NCBI GenBank assembly: GCA_016718805.1
Contig: JADKCP010000001.1
Coordinates: forward strand, 248,001 to 312,000
From: Bacteroidota bacterium
GTDB taxonomy: Bacteria; Bacteroidota; Bacteroidia; UBA4408
Length of the DNA: 64,000 nucleotides
Direction of reading: 5' to 3'
In this document: positions 8,829-17,581 of the stretch, piece by piece
How positions within the stretch are numbered: the first letter of the stretch is position 1
How the letters are laid out: each line of letters starts with the position of its first letter
Position numbers and translations under genes: made by a program
Notes under the pieces: model-generated
What the model was told of the DNA's origin: nothing
Databases searched by the model: none
The model's input: the letters and a program-made list of their open reading frames with translations, nothing else

Positions 8829-10051
8829 TATTCAGTTCTTAATGCTTCAATTGGTTCAACTTTGGCAGCGCGCAATGCCGGAAAAAATCCTGCTAAAGCG
8901 CCTGCAACAATAATCATAAAAGTAGCCGAAATTGCTAAGGTAAAATTCACCTCAGGATGTTTAAAAAAATCTCCTTCAATATTATCACTCATTAACTGCA
9001 ACAATCCTACACCCAGCAAAAGTCCAATATATCCGGCAACAGCAGTAATAAAAACAGATTCTTGAACGATTAACATAACAATTGAAGAGGGTGTTGCTCC
9101 CAAAGCTTTTCGTATTCCAATTTCCTTGGTGCGCTCTTTTACAATAATCATCATAATATTACTTACACCTACTATTCCTGCAATGAGAGTAAATATCCCA
9201 ATAATCCAAATAAAAATTTTTATCCCATCGAGCATGGTCATAATTCGCTTATACTCTTCGCTCCAGTTTTCAACTCGAACAGCGCTTAAATCGGCCGGAT
9301 TAAAATTGTGTTTTGTTGCAAGACTGGTTCTAATTTCTTCCACCAATGCATCCCCATTTTCAAAAGACTCATCGTCCATACTTGCCCACACATTTCCAAT
9401 GTTATTGGTTCCTCCATAGGCACGCTGATAAGTGGTTAAAGGAACATAAATGCGTGTAAGGTCTCCATTTCCAGGATCTGTAAATACGCCAATAACTTTG
9501 TATTGGGTTCCGGCAACGTCAATAAATTTATTGATTGGATTTTCATCGGCAAATAATTCGTCGCGCACAGGATAGCCAATGCAACACACTTTTCGGTGTT
9601 CTTTAATATCGAGTTCATTAATAAATCGACCGCTAGTGATGCTTGCATTTTCAAGGTAATCGTGATCGGGCATTACCGACCGTAACATGTAGGCTCCGTG
9701 TCGTTGTTTATAGCTCATCATTACCGAAGAGCCACCTAATCCGGCACTCGAATAAACCAAGTGTTTCGAAAGGTTACGCACCAACAAATAATCTTCGGTG
9801 GTGAGTTGAATTCTTTTTCCGGGTTGAATTCCTTTGTAGGGCATGGTAGTTTGACCACCCTCAATGTTTATACTGTTTACGGCATCACGCAAAAACTGCG
9901 ACTCGGCGCCATTTCTTAAACCTTGACCTGCCCCAAGTAATACAATTAAAATAAAAATTCCCCATGCTACACTAAAGGCAGTAAGAAAGGTTCTCAGCTT
10001 ATTTTTGCTGATGGTTCCCAAAATTTCTTGCCATTTGTCTCGGTCAAACAT
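8828..10051 (-). CDS. MacB-like ABC transporter permease (first of the pair)
   Basis: A 407-residue permease with the same layout as its neighbour: one N-terminal helix, a periplasmic MacB domain (about 50-270), then an FtsX domain with three helices and the motif VKERTKEIGIRKALGAT. It ends in AAKVEPIEALRTE. The N-terminal cytoplasmic segment (MFDRDKWQEILGTISKNKLR) is nearly the same as in the second permease, consistent with gene duplication. It lies 25 bases after the ATPase gene. Members of this family export peptides, lipoproteins or antimicrobials, or transmit mechanical work without transport; which applies here is unknown. Confidence 0.92.
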   Translation of the reverse strand: MFDRDKWQEILGTISKNKLRTFLTAFSVAWGIFILIVLLGAGQGLRNGAESQFLRDAVNSINIEGGQTTMPYKGIQPGKRIQLTTEDYLLVRNLSKHLVYSSAGLGGSSVMMSYKQRHGAYMLRSVMPDHDYLENASITSGRFINELDIKEHRKVCCIGYPVRDELFADENPINKFIDVAGTQYKVIGVFTDPGNGDLTRIYVPLTTYQRAYGGTNNIGNVWASMDDESFENGDALVEEIRTSLATKHNFNPADLSAVRVENWSEEYKRIMTMLDGIKIFIWIIGIFTLIAGIVGVSNIMMIIVKERTKEIGIRKALGATPSSIVMLIVQESVFITAVAGYIGLLLGVGLLQLMSDNIEGDFFKHPEVNFTLAISATFMIIVAGALAGFFPALRAAKVEPIEALRTE

Positions 10052-10076
10052 GCGCTGTGTGTTGAGTCAAGCTAAA

Positions 10077-10742
10077 CTAATCTTGAACAATTAAACCATC
10101 TTTTAAGCGAATAATACGATCCGTCATTTTGCTTATATCGTCTTCGTGGGTAACAATTACCACAGTAATTCCCTCTTTGTTTACTTCTTTAAATAATTGC
10201 ATTACTTCCTGCGAAGTAGCGCTATCAAGAGCTCCCGTTGGCTCGTCGGCAAAAATTACTTTGGGTTTTGAAATCAAAGCACGCGCAATTGCCACACGTT
10301 GTTTTTGTCCTCCGCTCATTTCGCTGGGTAAATGATTGGCCCAATCTTTTAAGCCAACTCGATCGAGATATTCGAGTGCAAGTTTGTTACGTTCTTTGCG
10401 ACCAACTTTTTGGTAATACAAAGGCAGCGCAATGTTTTCAACCGCATTTTTAAAGGCTAATAAATTAAACGATTGAAAAACAAAGCCTAAAAATTTATTG
10501 CGCAATTGGGCTGCTTTTGTTTGCGACAAATCGCGCATCAAAATATTGTTGAGTGTGTAGGTTCCGGTGTCGTAATTGTCGAGTAAACCAAGTATGTTAA
10601 GTAAAGTTGATTTGCCCGAACCCGAAGAGCCCATAATAGAAACTAATTCGCCCTCTTTTATGTGCATATCAATTCCTTTCAGCACGTGCATGCTGTTGGC
10701 ACCAACTGTATACGACTTATTTATTTGACTAAGGTGTATCAC
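10077..10742 (-). CDS. ABC transporter ATP-binding protein (MacB/LolD type)
   Basis: A 221-residue ATPase, typical of the LolD/MacB/FtsE group. Visible motifs: Walker A GSSGSGKST (about 38-46), Q-loop FQSFNLL, signature MSGGQKQRVAIARAL, Walker B VIFADEPTGALD and switch histidine in VTHE. The frame opens with GTG at 10742 and has no ATG before MHVLKG, which is too far in to be the start. It leads the operon ATPase, permease, permease, adaptor. An inverted repeat and a TAcaTTTA box lie just upstream and may control the operon. Confidence 0.93.
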   Translation of the reverse strand: MIHLSQINKSYTVGANSMHVLKGIDMHIKEGELVSIMGSSGSGKSTLLNILGLLDNYDTGTYTLNNILMRDLSQTKAAQLRNKFLGFVFQSFNLLAFKNAVENIALPLYYQKVGRKERNKLALEYLDRVGLKDWANHLPSEMSGGQKQRVAIARALISKPKVIFADEPTGALDSATSQEVMQLFKEVNKEGITVVIVTHEDDISKMTDRIIRLKDGLIVQD

Positions 10743-11182
10743 GTGCTTTTTTTTGAGAATTTAAATGTAAAGGAATTTTGAATTAGTAGTTGCTACTAAC
10801 TACCAATAAAAGTTAAATAAGTAGCAAAAACATTTTTTTACTGCTTATTAACCAATTGAAACATTTTGAATCCACCAGAAATAAAGGAATTTTTTTTCAC
10901 ACCTAATTTCATTACTCATTTTGTAGGATAAAGTTGTGGAGCATTTTTTGTAATTTTTGAGAACATTGGAAAGCAAGTTTGGATAAATATATTTTGTCTT
11001 GGCGATGCATCAATTCAAGGTTTTAATAAAGGACTATCCAATCCTCATGATGGCACCAAGTTGAAGGAATTAGTGTCAACAATAAAAATCATCTTTTTTA
11101 AGTATTGTCTGCGTCTCCAGATTGGCGCAGTTTTGCATCATCACTAGTGGGTGATAAATGTTTAACCATAAAAAAAAGTAAC
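10743..11182. other. Intergenic region between the ABC operon and ssb
   Basis: About 440 AT-rich bases between divergent genes. Apart from the inverted repeat and weak -7 box near the ABC operon I see no gene and no strong promoter for ssb. The frame of ssb is open upstream to 11105, but that extension (26 residues before MNNLRNSVRL) does not look like SSB. Confidence 0.5.
10762..10799 (-). promoter_or_regulatory. Possible promoter and operator-like inverted repeat for the ABC exporter operon
   Basis: On the reverse strand a TAcaTTTA sequence (10762-10769) resembles the Bacteroidota -7 box TAnnTTTG, with the final G missing. About 13 bases further upstream is a perfect inverted repeat TTAGTAG-TTG-CTACTAA (10783-10799), placed where the -33 element would sit. 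A repressor or activator could bind there. Position and symmetry are seen directly; the function is inferred. Confidence 0.35.
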
Positions 11183-11521
11183 ATGAACAATTTAAGAAAC
11201 AGCGTAAGGCTGATTGGAAACTTAGGCGCAGTACCTGAGGTAAAAAACCTGGAATCAGGAAAAAAAATGGCGAAATTAAATTTAGCAACAAACGAAACTT
11301 ACACCAATTTAAAAGGTGAAAAAGTTACCGAAACCTGTTGGCACAATTTAATAGCCTGGGGAAAAACTGCTGAGATAGTTGAAAAATATCTCGACAAAGG
11401 GAATGAAATAGCTATTGAAGGGAAACTCACCAGTCGCAGCTACAACAACAAGGAAGGAGAGAAGAAGTACATTACCGAAATTGTAGTGAACGAAGTGTTG
11501 ATGTTAGGCAAAAAGAATTGA
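11183..11521 (+). CDS. ssb: Single-stranded DNA-binding protein, short form
   Basis: I place the start at ATG 11183 (MNNLRNSVRLIGNLG), which matches the start of SSB proteins; the longer open frame begins at a non-ATG codon and adds unrelated residues. The 112 residues form one OB fold: LIGNLGAVPEVKNLESGKKMAKLNLAT is its start, followed by TCWHNLIAWGKTAEIVEKYLDKGNEIAIEGKL (split here only for reading). The protein ends in MLGKKN and lacks the acidic C-terminal tip (DDDIPF type) by which SSB recruits repair enzymes. Short SSBs of this kind occur in Bacteroidota next to a longer housekeeping copy, so this may be an accessory SSB. A hairpin terminator separates it from recQ. Confidence 0.88.
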   Translation: MNNLRNSVRLIGNLGAVPEVKNLESGKKMAKLNLATNETYTNLKGEKVTETCWHNLIAWGKTAEIVEKYLDKGNEIAIEGKLTSRSYNNKEGEKKYITEIVVNEVLMLGKKN

Positions 11522-11533
11522 ATTCCTAGTTTT

Positions 11534-11597
11534 ACACAGTAACACATTAACTGTTTGAAAGTAGTGGTAGAACAGATTTTGTGTTGCTGTGTTTTTA
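11534..11597 (+). terminator. Candidate intrinsic terminator after ssb
   Basis: A long hairpin begins 12 bases after the ssb stop. ACACAGTAACAC (11534-11545) pairs with GTGTTGCTGTGT (11581-11592) with one G-T wobble; an inner CTGTT/AACAG stem stacks within the loop, and TTTTTATTT follows. It would separate ssb from recQ transcription. Confidence 0.55.
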
Positions 11598-11623
11598 TTT
11601 CTTTTATTTCATACTAAATAAAC

Positions 11624-14014
11624 ATGGCTATTCAACCCATTGACATATTAAAAAAGCAATTTGGTTTTGACCGCTTTCGTCCAATGCAGGAGGCGGCAAT
11701 CACTGCAGTGTGTAGTGGTAAAGATGTATTGGTACTAATGCCCACCGGCGGGGGGAAATCAATTTGTTATCAAGTGCCGGCTTTAGTTAAAGCAGGAACT
11801 GCATTGGTTGTATCGCCGCTTATTGCCTTAATGAAGGATCAAGTGCAAGCGTTGCAAGCAAATGGAATTGAGGCAGAATTTATTAACTCCTCACTCAGTT
11901 TTGAGGAAAACAATGCAGTAAAGGAAAAATGCCGCAGAGGTATTACTAAACTCTTATACATGGCTCCCGAAACTATTGTGCAATTGCGCGATACTTTTTT
12001 AAATGAAATCACTATTTCTTTGGTGGCTATTGATGAAGCACATTGTATTAGCAGTTGGGGTCACGATTTTCGCCCTGAATACACCCAATTGGGGTTTTTG
12101 CGTTTAAAATTTTCGAATGTTCCTTTTATTGCGCTTACTGCAACTGCCGACAAAGTTACCCGCAAGGATATTTTGCAACAATTGAAGCTGCGGGATCCCG
12201 AACAATTTATTTCATCCTTTGATAGAAAAAACCTGAGTTTAGCTGTTAAGCGCGGTACAAAAGAGTCGAAAAAAATAACTGAAATAGTTTCACTCATTCA
12301 ACAACATCCCACAGATTCCGGAATTATTTATTGCTTATCGCGAAAGGGGACAGAAAAATTGAGTGGTAAGTTAAAGGCAATGGGAATTAATTGTGCGCAT
12401 TATCATGCAGGCTTGGCATCCGAAGAACGAAGTGCTGTACAAGAAGCTTTTACCAAAGACGACATTCGTGTAATTATTGCTACTGTTGCCTTTGGGATGG
12501 GAATTGACAAATCGAATGTGCGCTATGTTATACATTATAATTTACCCAAAAACATTGAAAGTTACTACCAGGAAATTGGTCGTGCCGGGCGAGATGGACT
12601 GCCGGCAACAACGGTATTGTACTTTTCGGTAGCAGATATTATTTCGTTAAAGCGCTTTGCCACCGAAAGTGCAAATGCTACACTTAATCTTGAGAAGTTG
12701 CGCCAAATGCAGGAATTAGCAGAAGCCCGCATTTGCAGAAGAAAAATATTGTTGAATTATTTCAGCGAAAGCATCACCGAAAACTGCGGTAATTGTGATG
12801 TGTGTAAAAATCCACCTTCCTTTATTGAAGGAAGTATTTTTGCTCAAAAGGCCTTATCTGCTTTGCTGCGAGCCGGCGAAAAAATAGGATTCAACATGCT
12901 TATAAATATTTTAAGAGGAAGTAAAAGTGCAGAAATTTTTGCGCAAGGATTTGATAAATTGAAAACCTATGGCAAAGGGGCAGAGCTTAGTTTTGAACGT
13001 TGGCAAAGCTACCTGATGCAAATGCTTCAACTGGGAGCTATTGAAATGGCCTACGACGAAAATTATGCATTAAAAGCTACGCCATTTGGAAAGAAAATTG
13101 TGCAAGGCGAAGCCAAATTGCATTTTGTTGAAACAGTAACAGAAACACCTACCCAAAAAAACAATTTACAAAAACCGGCAGCTTCACCAACTTCGGAAGT
13201 CAAGCAACATCCCCTTTTTGAAGAATTACGAAGCTTGCGAAAGCAAATCGCCGATAGTTTGGGAATGCCTCCCTTTATAGTTTTTGGCGATGTTACCTTG
13301 GCTTCAATGGTCGAGCAATTGCCTTGCACAGAACAGGAGATGTTGGGAATTTCGGGAGTTTCAACGGCAAAAATGGAGCGTTATGGACTTGATTTTATGA
13401 AAATAATTCAAGGCTATTGCGAACAACATTCACGACAAAAAAAGCTGCGCTTAAGCGATTTTATTAGCGATGAAAAAATAAAAGGCTATGCCGATGAAAT
13501 GAAAACGAAGGGCATTGGCTTATCGCACCACACACTTGGAAAATTGTTGTTGGGTTCATCAAGTACCAAGTTAACTGATGCTCGCAATGCTGTTACGTTT
13601 TTTGGAGTGCTCGAAGGAGTCACAAAATATGCAACACTGCGTCCGGTTTTGTTGGCTTATTTTGAAAAGCATTTTTATGCAAACACCCAGCAACAAGTGC
13701 AAGACTTTTTTGCAGCACCTTATTACAATCATTTAAATGAGTCATCTAAACAAAATTTGAAGCGGGCGGTTTCTAGCTTACCTATTTTAAAAAGTGGCGA
13801 AACCTTGACAGATGCAGTTCGTGAACTGCGTAAAACGTTTCCACGCTCACACGAAACCTGGACAGATCAAGAAATAGCCTATTACCGTGAAGCATTTAAG
13901 CACACCAACGATCTCAACTTTTTAACAAGTGTGTTTTTACGCAGCGAAAACAGCATTAAAGCCATGTATACAAATTTGTTGAAGCAAAAGGAGGAAGCTG
14001 TGCTCAGTAATTAA
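11624..14014 (+). CDS. recQ: ATP-dependent DNA helicase RecQ with C-terminal extension
   Basis: 796 residues, longer than the roughly 610 of E. coli RecQ. Visible parts: motif 0 and Walker A (TGGGKSICYQ, 41-50), DEAH box (137-140), motif VI QEIGRAGRDG (316-325), zinc cysteines C371, C388, C391 and C394, the winged-helix RQC region (about 400-510), an HRDC domain (about 525-600, with PPFIVFGDVTLASMVEQLP) and a C-terminal helical extension of about 190 residues ending in a helix-turn-helix-like segment. It unwinds branched DNA and D-loops in recombination repair. The enlarged C-terminus is usual in Bacteroidota RecQ. It follows ssb, with which RecQ often works. Confidence 0.95.
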   Translation: MAIQPIDILKKQFGFDRFRPMQEAAITAVCSGKDVLVLMPTGGGKSICYQVPALVKAGTALVVSPLIALMKDQVQALQANGIEAEFINSSLSFEENNAVKEKCRRGITKLLYMAPETIVQLRDTFLNEITISLVAIDEAHCISSWGHDFRPEYTQLGFLRLKFSNVPFIALTATADKVTRKDILQQLKLRDPEQFISSFDRKNLSLAVKRGTKESKKITEIVSLIQQHPTDSGIIYCLSRKGTEKLSGKLKAMGINCAHYHAGLASEERSAVQEAFTKDDIRVIIATVAFGMGIDKSNVRYVIHYNLPKNIESYYQEIGRAGRDGLPATTVLYFSVADIISLKRFATESANATLNLEKLRQMQELAEARICRRKILLNYFSESITENCGNCDVCKNPPSFIEGSIFAQKALSALLRAGEKIGFNMLINILRGSKSAEIFAQGFDKLKTYGKGAELSFERWQSYLMQMLQLGAIEMAYDENYALKATPFGKKIVQGEAKLHFVETVTETPTQKNNLQKPAASPTSEVKQHPLFEELRSLRKQIADSLGMPPFIVFGDVTLASMVEQLPCTEQEMLGISGVSTAKMERYGLDFMKIIQGYCEQHSRQKKLRLSDFISDEKIKGYADEMKTKGIGLSHHTLGKLLLGSSSTKLTDARNAVTFFGVLEGVTKYATLRPVLLAYFEKHFYANTQQQVQDFFAAPYYNHLNESSKQNLKRAVSSLPILKSGETLTDAVRELRKTFPRSHETWTDQEIAYYREAFKHTNDLNFLTSVFLRSENSIKAMYTNLLKQKEEAVLSN

Positions 14015-14080
14015 TAGAAAAGGAGGCTTAGCAATGTAGTTGATATAATTTTAAATTTGTGTTTTTCAACACAGGTTTCA

Positions 14081-14698
14081 ATGGCTACAAAAGACAAACG
14101 CATCGATACGTATATTGCCAAATCACCGCTTTTTGCCCAACCCATTTTAACGCACATGCGTATCTTAATTCATAAGGCTTGCCCTGAAGTAAAAGAAACA
14201 ATTAAGTGGGGTATGCCATTCTTTGATTACAAAGGTCCCATGTTTAATTTTGCTGCCTTTAAAGCGCACTGTGTAGGTGGTTTTTGGAAAGCCAAGTTGC
14301 TCAAGGATGAGCACAATTATTTGGGCGAGCGAAAAAACAATGGGGGTGAAGCCATGGGACATTTGGGGCGAATGACAGCATTAACTGATTTGCCTCCCGA
14401 CAAGGTAATGCTTGATTTTATTAAGCAACACATGAAATTGAATGAGGCTGGTGTTAAGATTGAAAAAAAGCCCCCCGCCCCAAAGAAACTTGTGATGCCC
14501 CAAGTATTAAGTGATGCATTAAACAAAAACAAAAAGGCACTTGCTGAATTTCAAAAATTTTCGGCTTCACAACAGCGTGAATATGCTGACTGGATTGCCG
14601 ACGCGAAAACCGATACTACTAAACAGAAAAGACTTGCTACCGCAATTGAATGGATAAGTGGGGGTAAAATACGTAATTGGAAATACCTTAAAAAATAG
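14081..14698 (+). CDS. DUF1801 / YdeI (OmdA) family protein
   Basis: 205 residues from ATG 14081; the open frame starts 24 bases earlier at TTG, but MATKDKRIDTYIAKS is the normal family start. The N-terminal half (about 15-115) is a DUF1801 fold with ETIKWGMPFFDYKGPMFNFA. The C-terminal part (about 140-205) is the OmdA helical domain with FQKFSASQQREYADWIADAK. The biochemical role is unknown; relatives in Bacillus (YdeI) affect resistance to a cationic peptide. It is followed at once by a bidirectional terminator and converges with atpC. Confidence 0.85.
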   Translation: MATKDKRIDTYIAKSPLFAQPILTHMRILIHKACPEVKETIKWGMPFFDYKGPMFNFAAFKAHCVGGFWKAKLLKDEHNYLGERKNNGGEAMGHLGRMTALTDLPPDKVMLDFIKQHMKLNEAGVKIEKKPPAPKKLVMPQVLSDALNKNKKALAEFQKFSASQQREYADWIADAKTDTTKQKRLATAIEWISGGKIRNWKYLKK

Positions 14699-14700
14699 GT

Positions 14701-14736
14701 AAAAAAAATCCCGATAGAACCTTCTACCGGGATTTT
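14701..14736. terminator. Bidirectional intrinsic terminator
   Basis: AAATCCCGATAGAA pairs with TTCTACCGGGATTT around a short loop, with an A run before and a T run after. It lies between the converging DUF1801 gene and atpC and can serve both strands. Confidence 0.85.
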
Positions 14737-14754
14737 TAAATAGGCTTTATAAAA

Positions 14755-14991
14755 TTACTCCGCCAACACAATTACCTTGTTGTTCAACACTTCAATTACA
14801 CCACCGTTAATTTCGAAATTGTGCACAGTTTGTTTGTTGTCGGTTACTTTTACCACTCCATTCTTCAAAGAAGAAATCAACGGAGCATGACGATTCAAAA
14901 TACCTAACGAACCATCGGTACCCGGAACTGAAATCGCTTTCACTTCGCCACTAAACAACTTTTTATCGGGAGTAATTATTTCTAAATGCAT
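14755..14991 (-). CDS. atpC: F1F0 ATP synthase epsilon subunit
   Basis: A 78-residue beta-sandwich domain (MHLEIITPDKKLFSGEVKAI, then PGTDGSLGILNRHAPLISSL, and NFEINGGVIEVLNNKVIVLAE). It has only the N-terminal domain; the regulatory helical hairpin of longer epsilon subunits is absent, as is usual in Bacteroidota. It couples rotation of the central stalk to F1. It lies 28 bases after atpD on the same strand, so the two are one operon. The rest of F1 and F0 (atpB, E, F, H, A, G) is not in the window. Confidence 0.95.
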   Translation of the reverse strand: MHLEIITPDKKLFSGEVKAISVPGTDGSLGILNRHAPLISSLKNGVVKVTDNKQTVHNFEINGGVIEVLNNKVIVLAE

Positions 14992-15019
14992 TGTTTTTAA
15001 TCTAGTAATCTATAATCAA

Positions 15020-16538
15020 TTAATTTGCTTCTGCCAGTAATTTCTTACCTTTTTCAATCGCATCTTCAATGGTTCCAACCAAGTTGAATGCTGCTTCAGG
15101 ATATTCATCCACTTCACCATCCATAATCATGTTAAACCCTTTGATGGTATCTTCGATTGAAACCAATACTCCTTTTAATCCGGTAAACTGCTCAGCTACG
15201 TGGAAAGGTTGCGATAAGAAACGTTGAACACGACGTGCGCGAGATACTACCAATTTATCTTCCTCACTTAATTCATCCATACCCAAAATGGCAATAATAT
15301 CTTGCAACTCTTTGTAACGTTGTAAAATTTCTTTTACGCGTTGTGCGGTGTTGTAATGCTTATCACCCAATACTGTTGGAGTTAAGATACGAGAAGTACT
15401 ATCCAGTGGATCCACCGCAGGGTAAATACCCAACTCGGCAATTTTACGACTCAATACCGTAGTAGCATCCAAGTGGGCAAAGGTAGTTGCCGGAGCCGGA
15501 TCGGTTAAGTCATCCGCAGGTACATAAACCGCTTGAACAGAAGTAATAGATCCACGCTTGGTAGATGTAATGCGCTCCTGCATGGCACCCATCTCTGTTG
15601 CCAAAGTTGGCTGGTAACCTACCGCTGATGGCATACGACCTAATAAAGCCGATACCTCTGAACCTGCTTGCGTAAAGCGGAAAATGTTATCAATAAAAAA
15701 ATAATATATCACGGCCTGCACCTGATTTATCACCAGCATCTCCATCACGGAAATACTCAGCCATGGTTAATCCGCTTAATGCCACACGAGCACGAGCTCC
15801 GGGAGGTTCGTTCATTTGACCAAACACCAAAGTAGCTTTTGAATCGGCAAGTTCTTTCATATCCACCTTGCTCAAATCCCAACCGCCTTGTTCCATGCTG
15901 TGTTTAAATTCCTTTCCGTATTTAATTACATCCGACTCAATAAACTCACGCAACAAATCGTTTCCTTCACGTGTACGCTCACCCACACCGGCAAAAACCG
16001 AAAGACCAGAATAGGCTTTAGCAATGTTATTTACCAACTCCATAATCAATACAGTTTTACCAACTCCGGCACCACCAAACAAACCAATTTTTCCTCCTTT
16101 TGCGTATGGCTCTAGTAAGTCAATTACTTTAATACCGGTATACAACACCTCATTTGCAGGTGATAATTCTTCAAATTTTGGTGGATCACGGTGAATGGGT
16201 AAACCGTTGGTATTAGGAGTAGGGCCTATTCCATCAATTGCCTCACCCACTACATTGTATAAACGTCCTTTTACCTGCTCGCCAATTGGCATTTTAATAG
16301 GCATTCCGGTAGCAACAACGTCCATCCCTCTTCGCAATCCATCACTACTGTCCATTGCCACGGTACGAATGGTATCTTCACCAATGTGCTTTTGGCACTC
16401 CAATATAATTTTTTGTCCGTTCTCTTTAGTTATTTCAAGAGCATCTAATATTTTAGGAAGCTGCATTGTAGTAGTATCAAAGGATACGTCAATTACAGGT
16501 CCGATAATTTGTGAAATTTTACCTACTTGACTCGACAT
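15020..16538 (-). CDS. atpD: F1F0 ATP synthase beta subunit, interrupted by a one-base frameshift
   Basis: The catalytic beta subunit, read from ATG 16538 (MSSQVGKISQIIGPVIDVSF). The first part covers Walker A GGAGVGKT (155-162), the catalytic Glu in GERTREGNDLL and GQMNEPPGARARVALSGLTM, then runs into a stop after GRDILFFY. The second part resumes in another frame at FFIDNIFRFTQAGSEVSALL and includes GMDELSEEDKLVV (the DELSEED lever) and the C-terminal helices ending GKKLLAEAN. The break lies in a run of seven A (15695-15701; T7 in the mRNA), inside Walker B. Removing one base restores a protein of about 505 residues, the normal length. As the gene is essential and there is no second copy here, a sequencing or assembly indel is the likeliest cause. 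Confidence 0.95.
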
Positions 16539-16579
16539 TATTTTTGGGATTAAATTGTAACAATTTTTAAAATCGAGCG

Positions 16580-16587
16580 CAAAAGTA
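16580..16587 (-). promoter_or_regulatory. Predicted -7 promoter box for atpDC
   Basis: The reverse strand reads TACTTTTG followed by CGC, an exact match to the Bacteroidota -7 consensus TAnnTTTG, about 42 bases upstream of the atpD ATG. The -33 element is not clear. Confidence 0.6.
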
Positions 16588-16804
16588 AGTTTTTCTTGCA
16601 CATTTTAAAATTATACAGCCTATTATCTTTCACATTCATTTTTTTTACCTGTTTTAGTGCTTTTTCAAAATTCATAAAATGAGTTCACACCTTAAAAAGT
16701 CGCTTCAATTGCCGGATAAATTTATAAAAGCCCATTTTTCCCAAAAATTAAAATATTTTTGTCAAAAATAAGTTAAGGCACTACCACCTATCTGTATTCG
16801 AGTT

Positions 16805-17581
16805 TTGACAAAAAAACTACATATATTTTTCACACGATTATTACCACTGCTGTTGGTGCTATTCATTGCCGGTTGTACCACTAAAAAAAATACAGTGGCT
16901 ACAAGGGCGTACCACAATTTAACCTCACGCTACAACGGGTACTTTTATGCTAAAGAAAGCATGAAAGAAGGACTTGACAAGCTCTACAAAAACCATGTTG
17001 ACCATTTTGAACGAATCATTCCGGTATTTAATTACACCGATTTAAAGGAGTCGCAAAGCCTTACGGCCGAAATGGACAAGACTTACAAAAAGGCTTCTTC
17101 GGTAATTGAGCGACATTCAATTTTTTTAAAGGGCGAAGAGCATTGCAATTGGATTGATGATAGCTACCTGCTTATTGGGAAATCGCATTTTTACCGACAC
17201 AATTACATTGATGCGTTGGAAGTGTTTGACTTTATGCAGTTTCAATACAAAAAGCTGCCTTCACATTACGAAGCAATGTTATGGTCGTTTCGTTGCCAAA
17301 ATGAAGTAGGTACTTCGGTAATTGCCGAAGAAATAATGGATCAGATCCGATACGATAAAAAATTTCCAGCTCGACTGCTGGGCGAATTCTACGCTATTTG
17401 TGCCGATTTTTATTGCAAAAAGGATGATTATACCTATGCCATTGAAAACCTTACCAAAGCTATTCCATTAACAAAAAGCAAACGCGACAAAACACGCTAT
17501 ACCTTTGTTTTAGGTCAATTGTATCAAAAACAAGGTCAATTAAAAAAGGCTTCTCAGTATTTTACGCAAGTAATAAAATGA
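16805..17581 (+). CDS. SprE/PorW-like TPR lipoprotein, N-terminal part
   Basis: 258 residues from TTG 16805; no ATG precedes the lipobox. MTKKLHIFFTRLLPLLLVLFI (split of one segment) leads to the lipobox IAGC, so a lipid-anchored periplasmic protein is expected. Next comes TVATRAYHNLTSRYNGYFYAKESM, similar to the start of gliding protein SprE/PorW, then TPR helices. The frame stops in the middle of a TPR (KKASQYFTQVIK) and the next frame supplies the missing end (MNPPYEM). Inserting one A in the AAAA run at 17575-17578 gives one protein of about 895 residues, close to SprE. SprE/PorW is a T9SS component in Flavobacterium and Porphyromonas. It may be a true overlapping pair (ATGA), but one gene with an indel is more likely. 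Confidence 0.75.
   Translation: MTKKLHIFFTRLLPLLLVLFIAGCTTKKNTVATRAYHNLTSRYNGYFYAKESMKEGLDKLYKNHVDHFERIIPVFNYTDLKESQSLTAEMDKTYKKASSVIERHSIFLKGEEHCNWIDDSYLLIGKSHFYRHNYIDALEVFDFMQFQYKKLPSHYEAMLWSFRCQNEVGTSVIAEEIMDQIRYDKKFPARLLGEFYAICADFYCKKDDYTYAIENLTKAIPLTKSKRDKTRYTFVLGQLYQKQGQLKKASQYFTQVIK

Noticed and set aside
11105..11182. N-terminal extension of ssb
   Set aside because: The extra 26 residues come from a non-ATG start and do not resemble SSB; ATG 11183 gives the standard start.
15690..15710. Programmed ribosomal frameshift in atpD
   Set aside because: The required shift is +1 in a T7 run without a stop-codon or rare-codon stimulator of known kind, and no atpD with programmed frameshifting is known to me; an indel is simpler.
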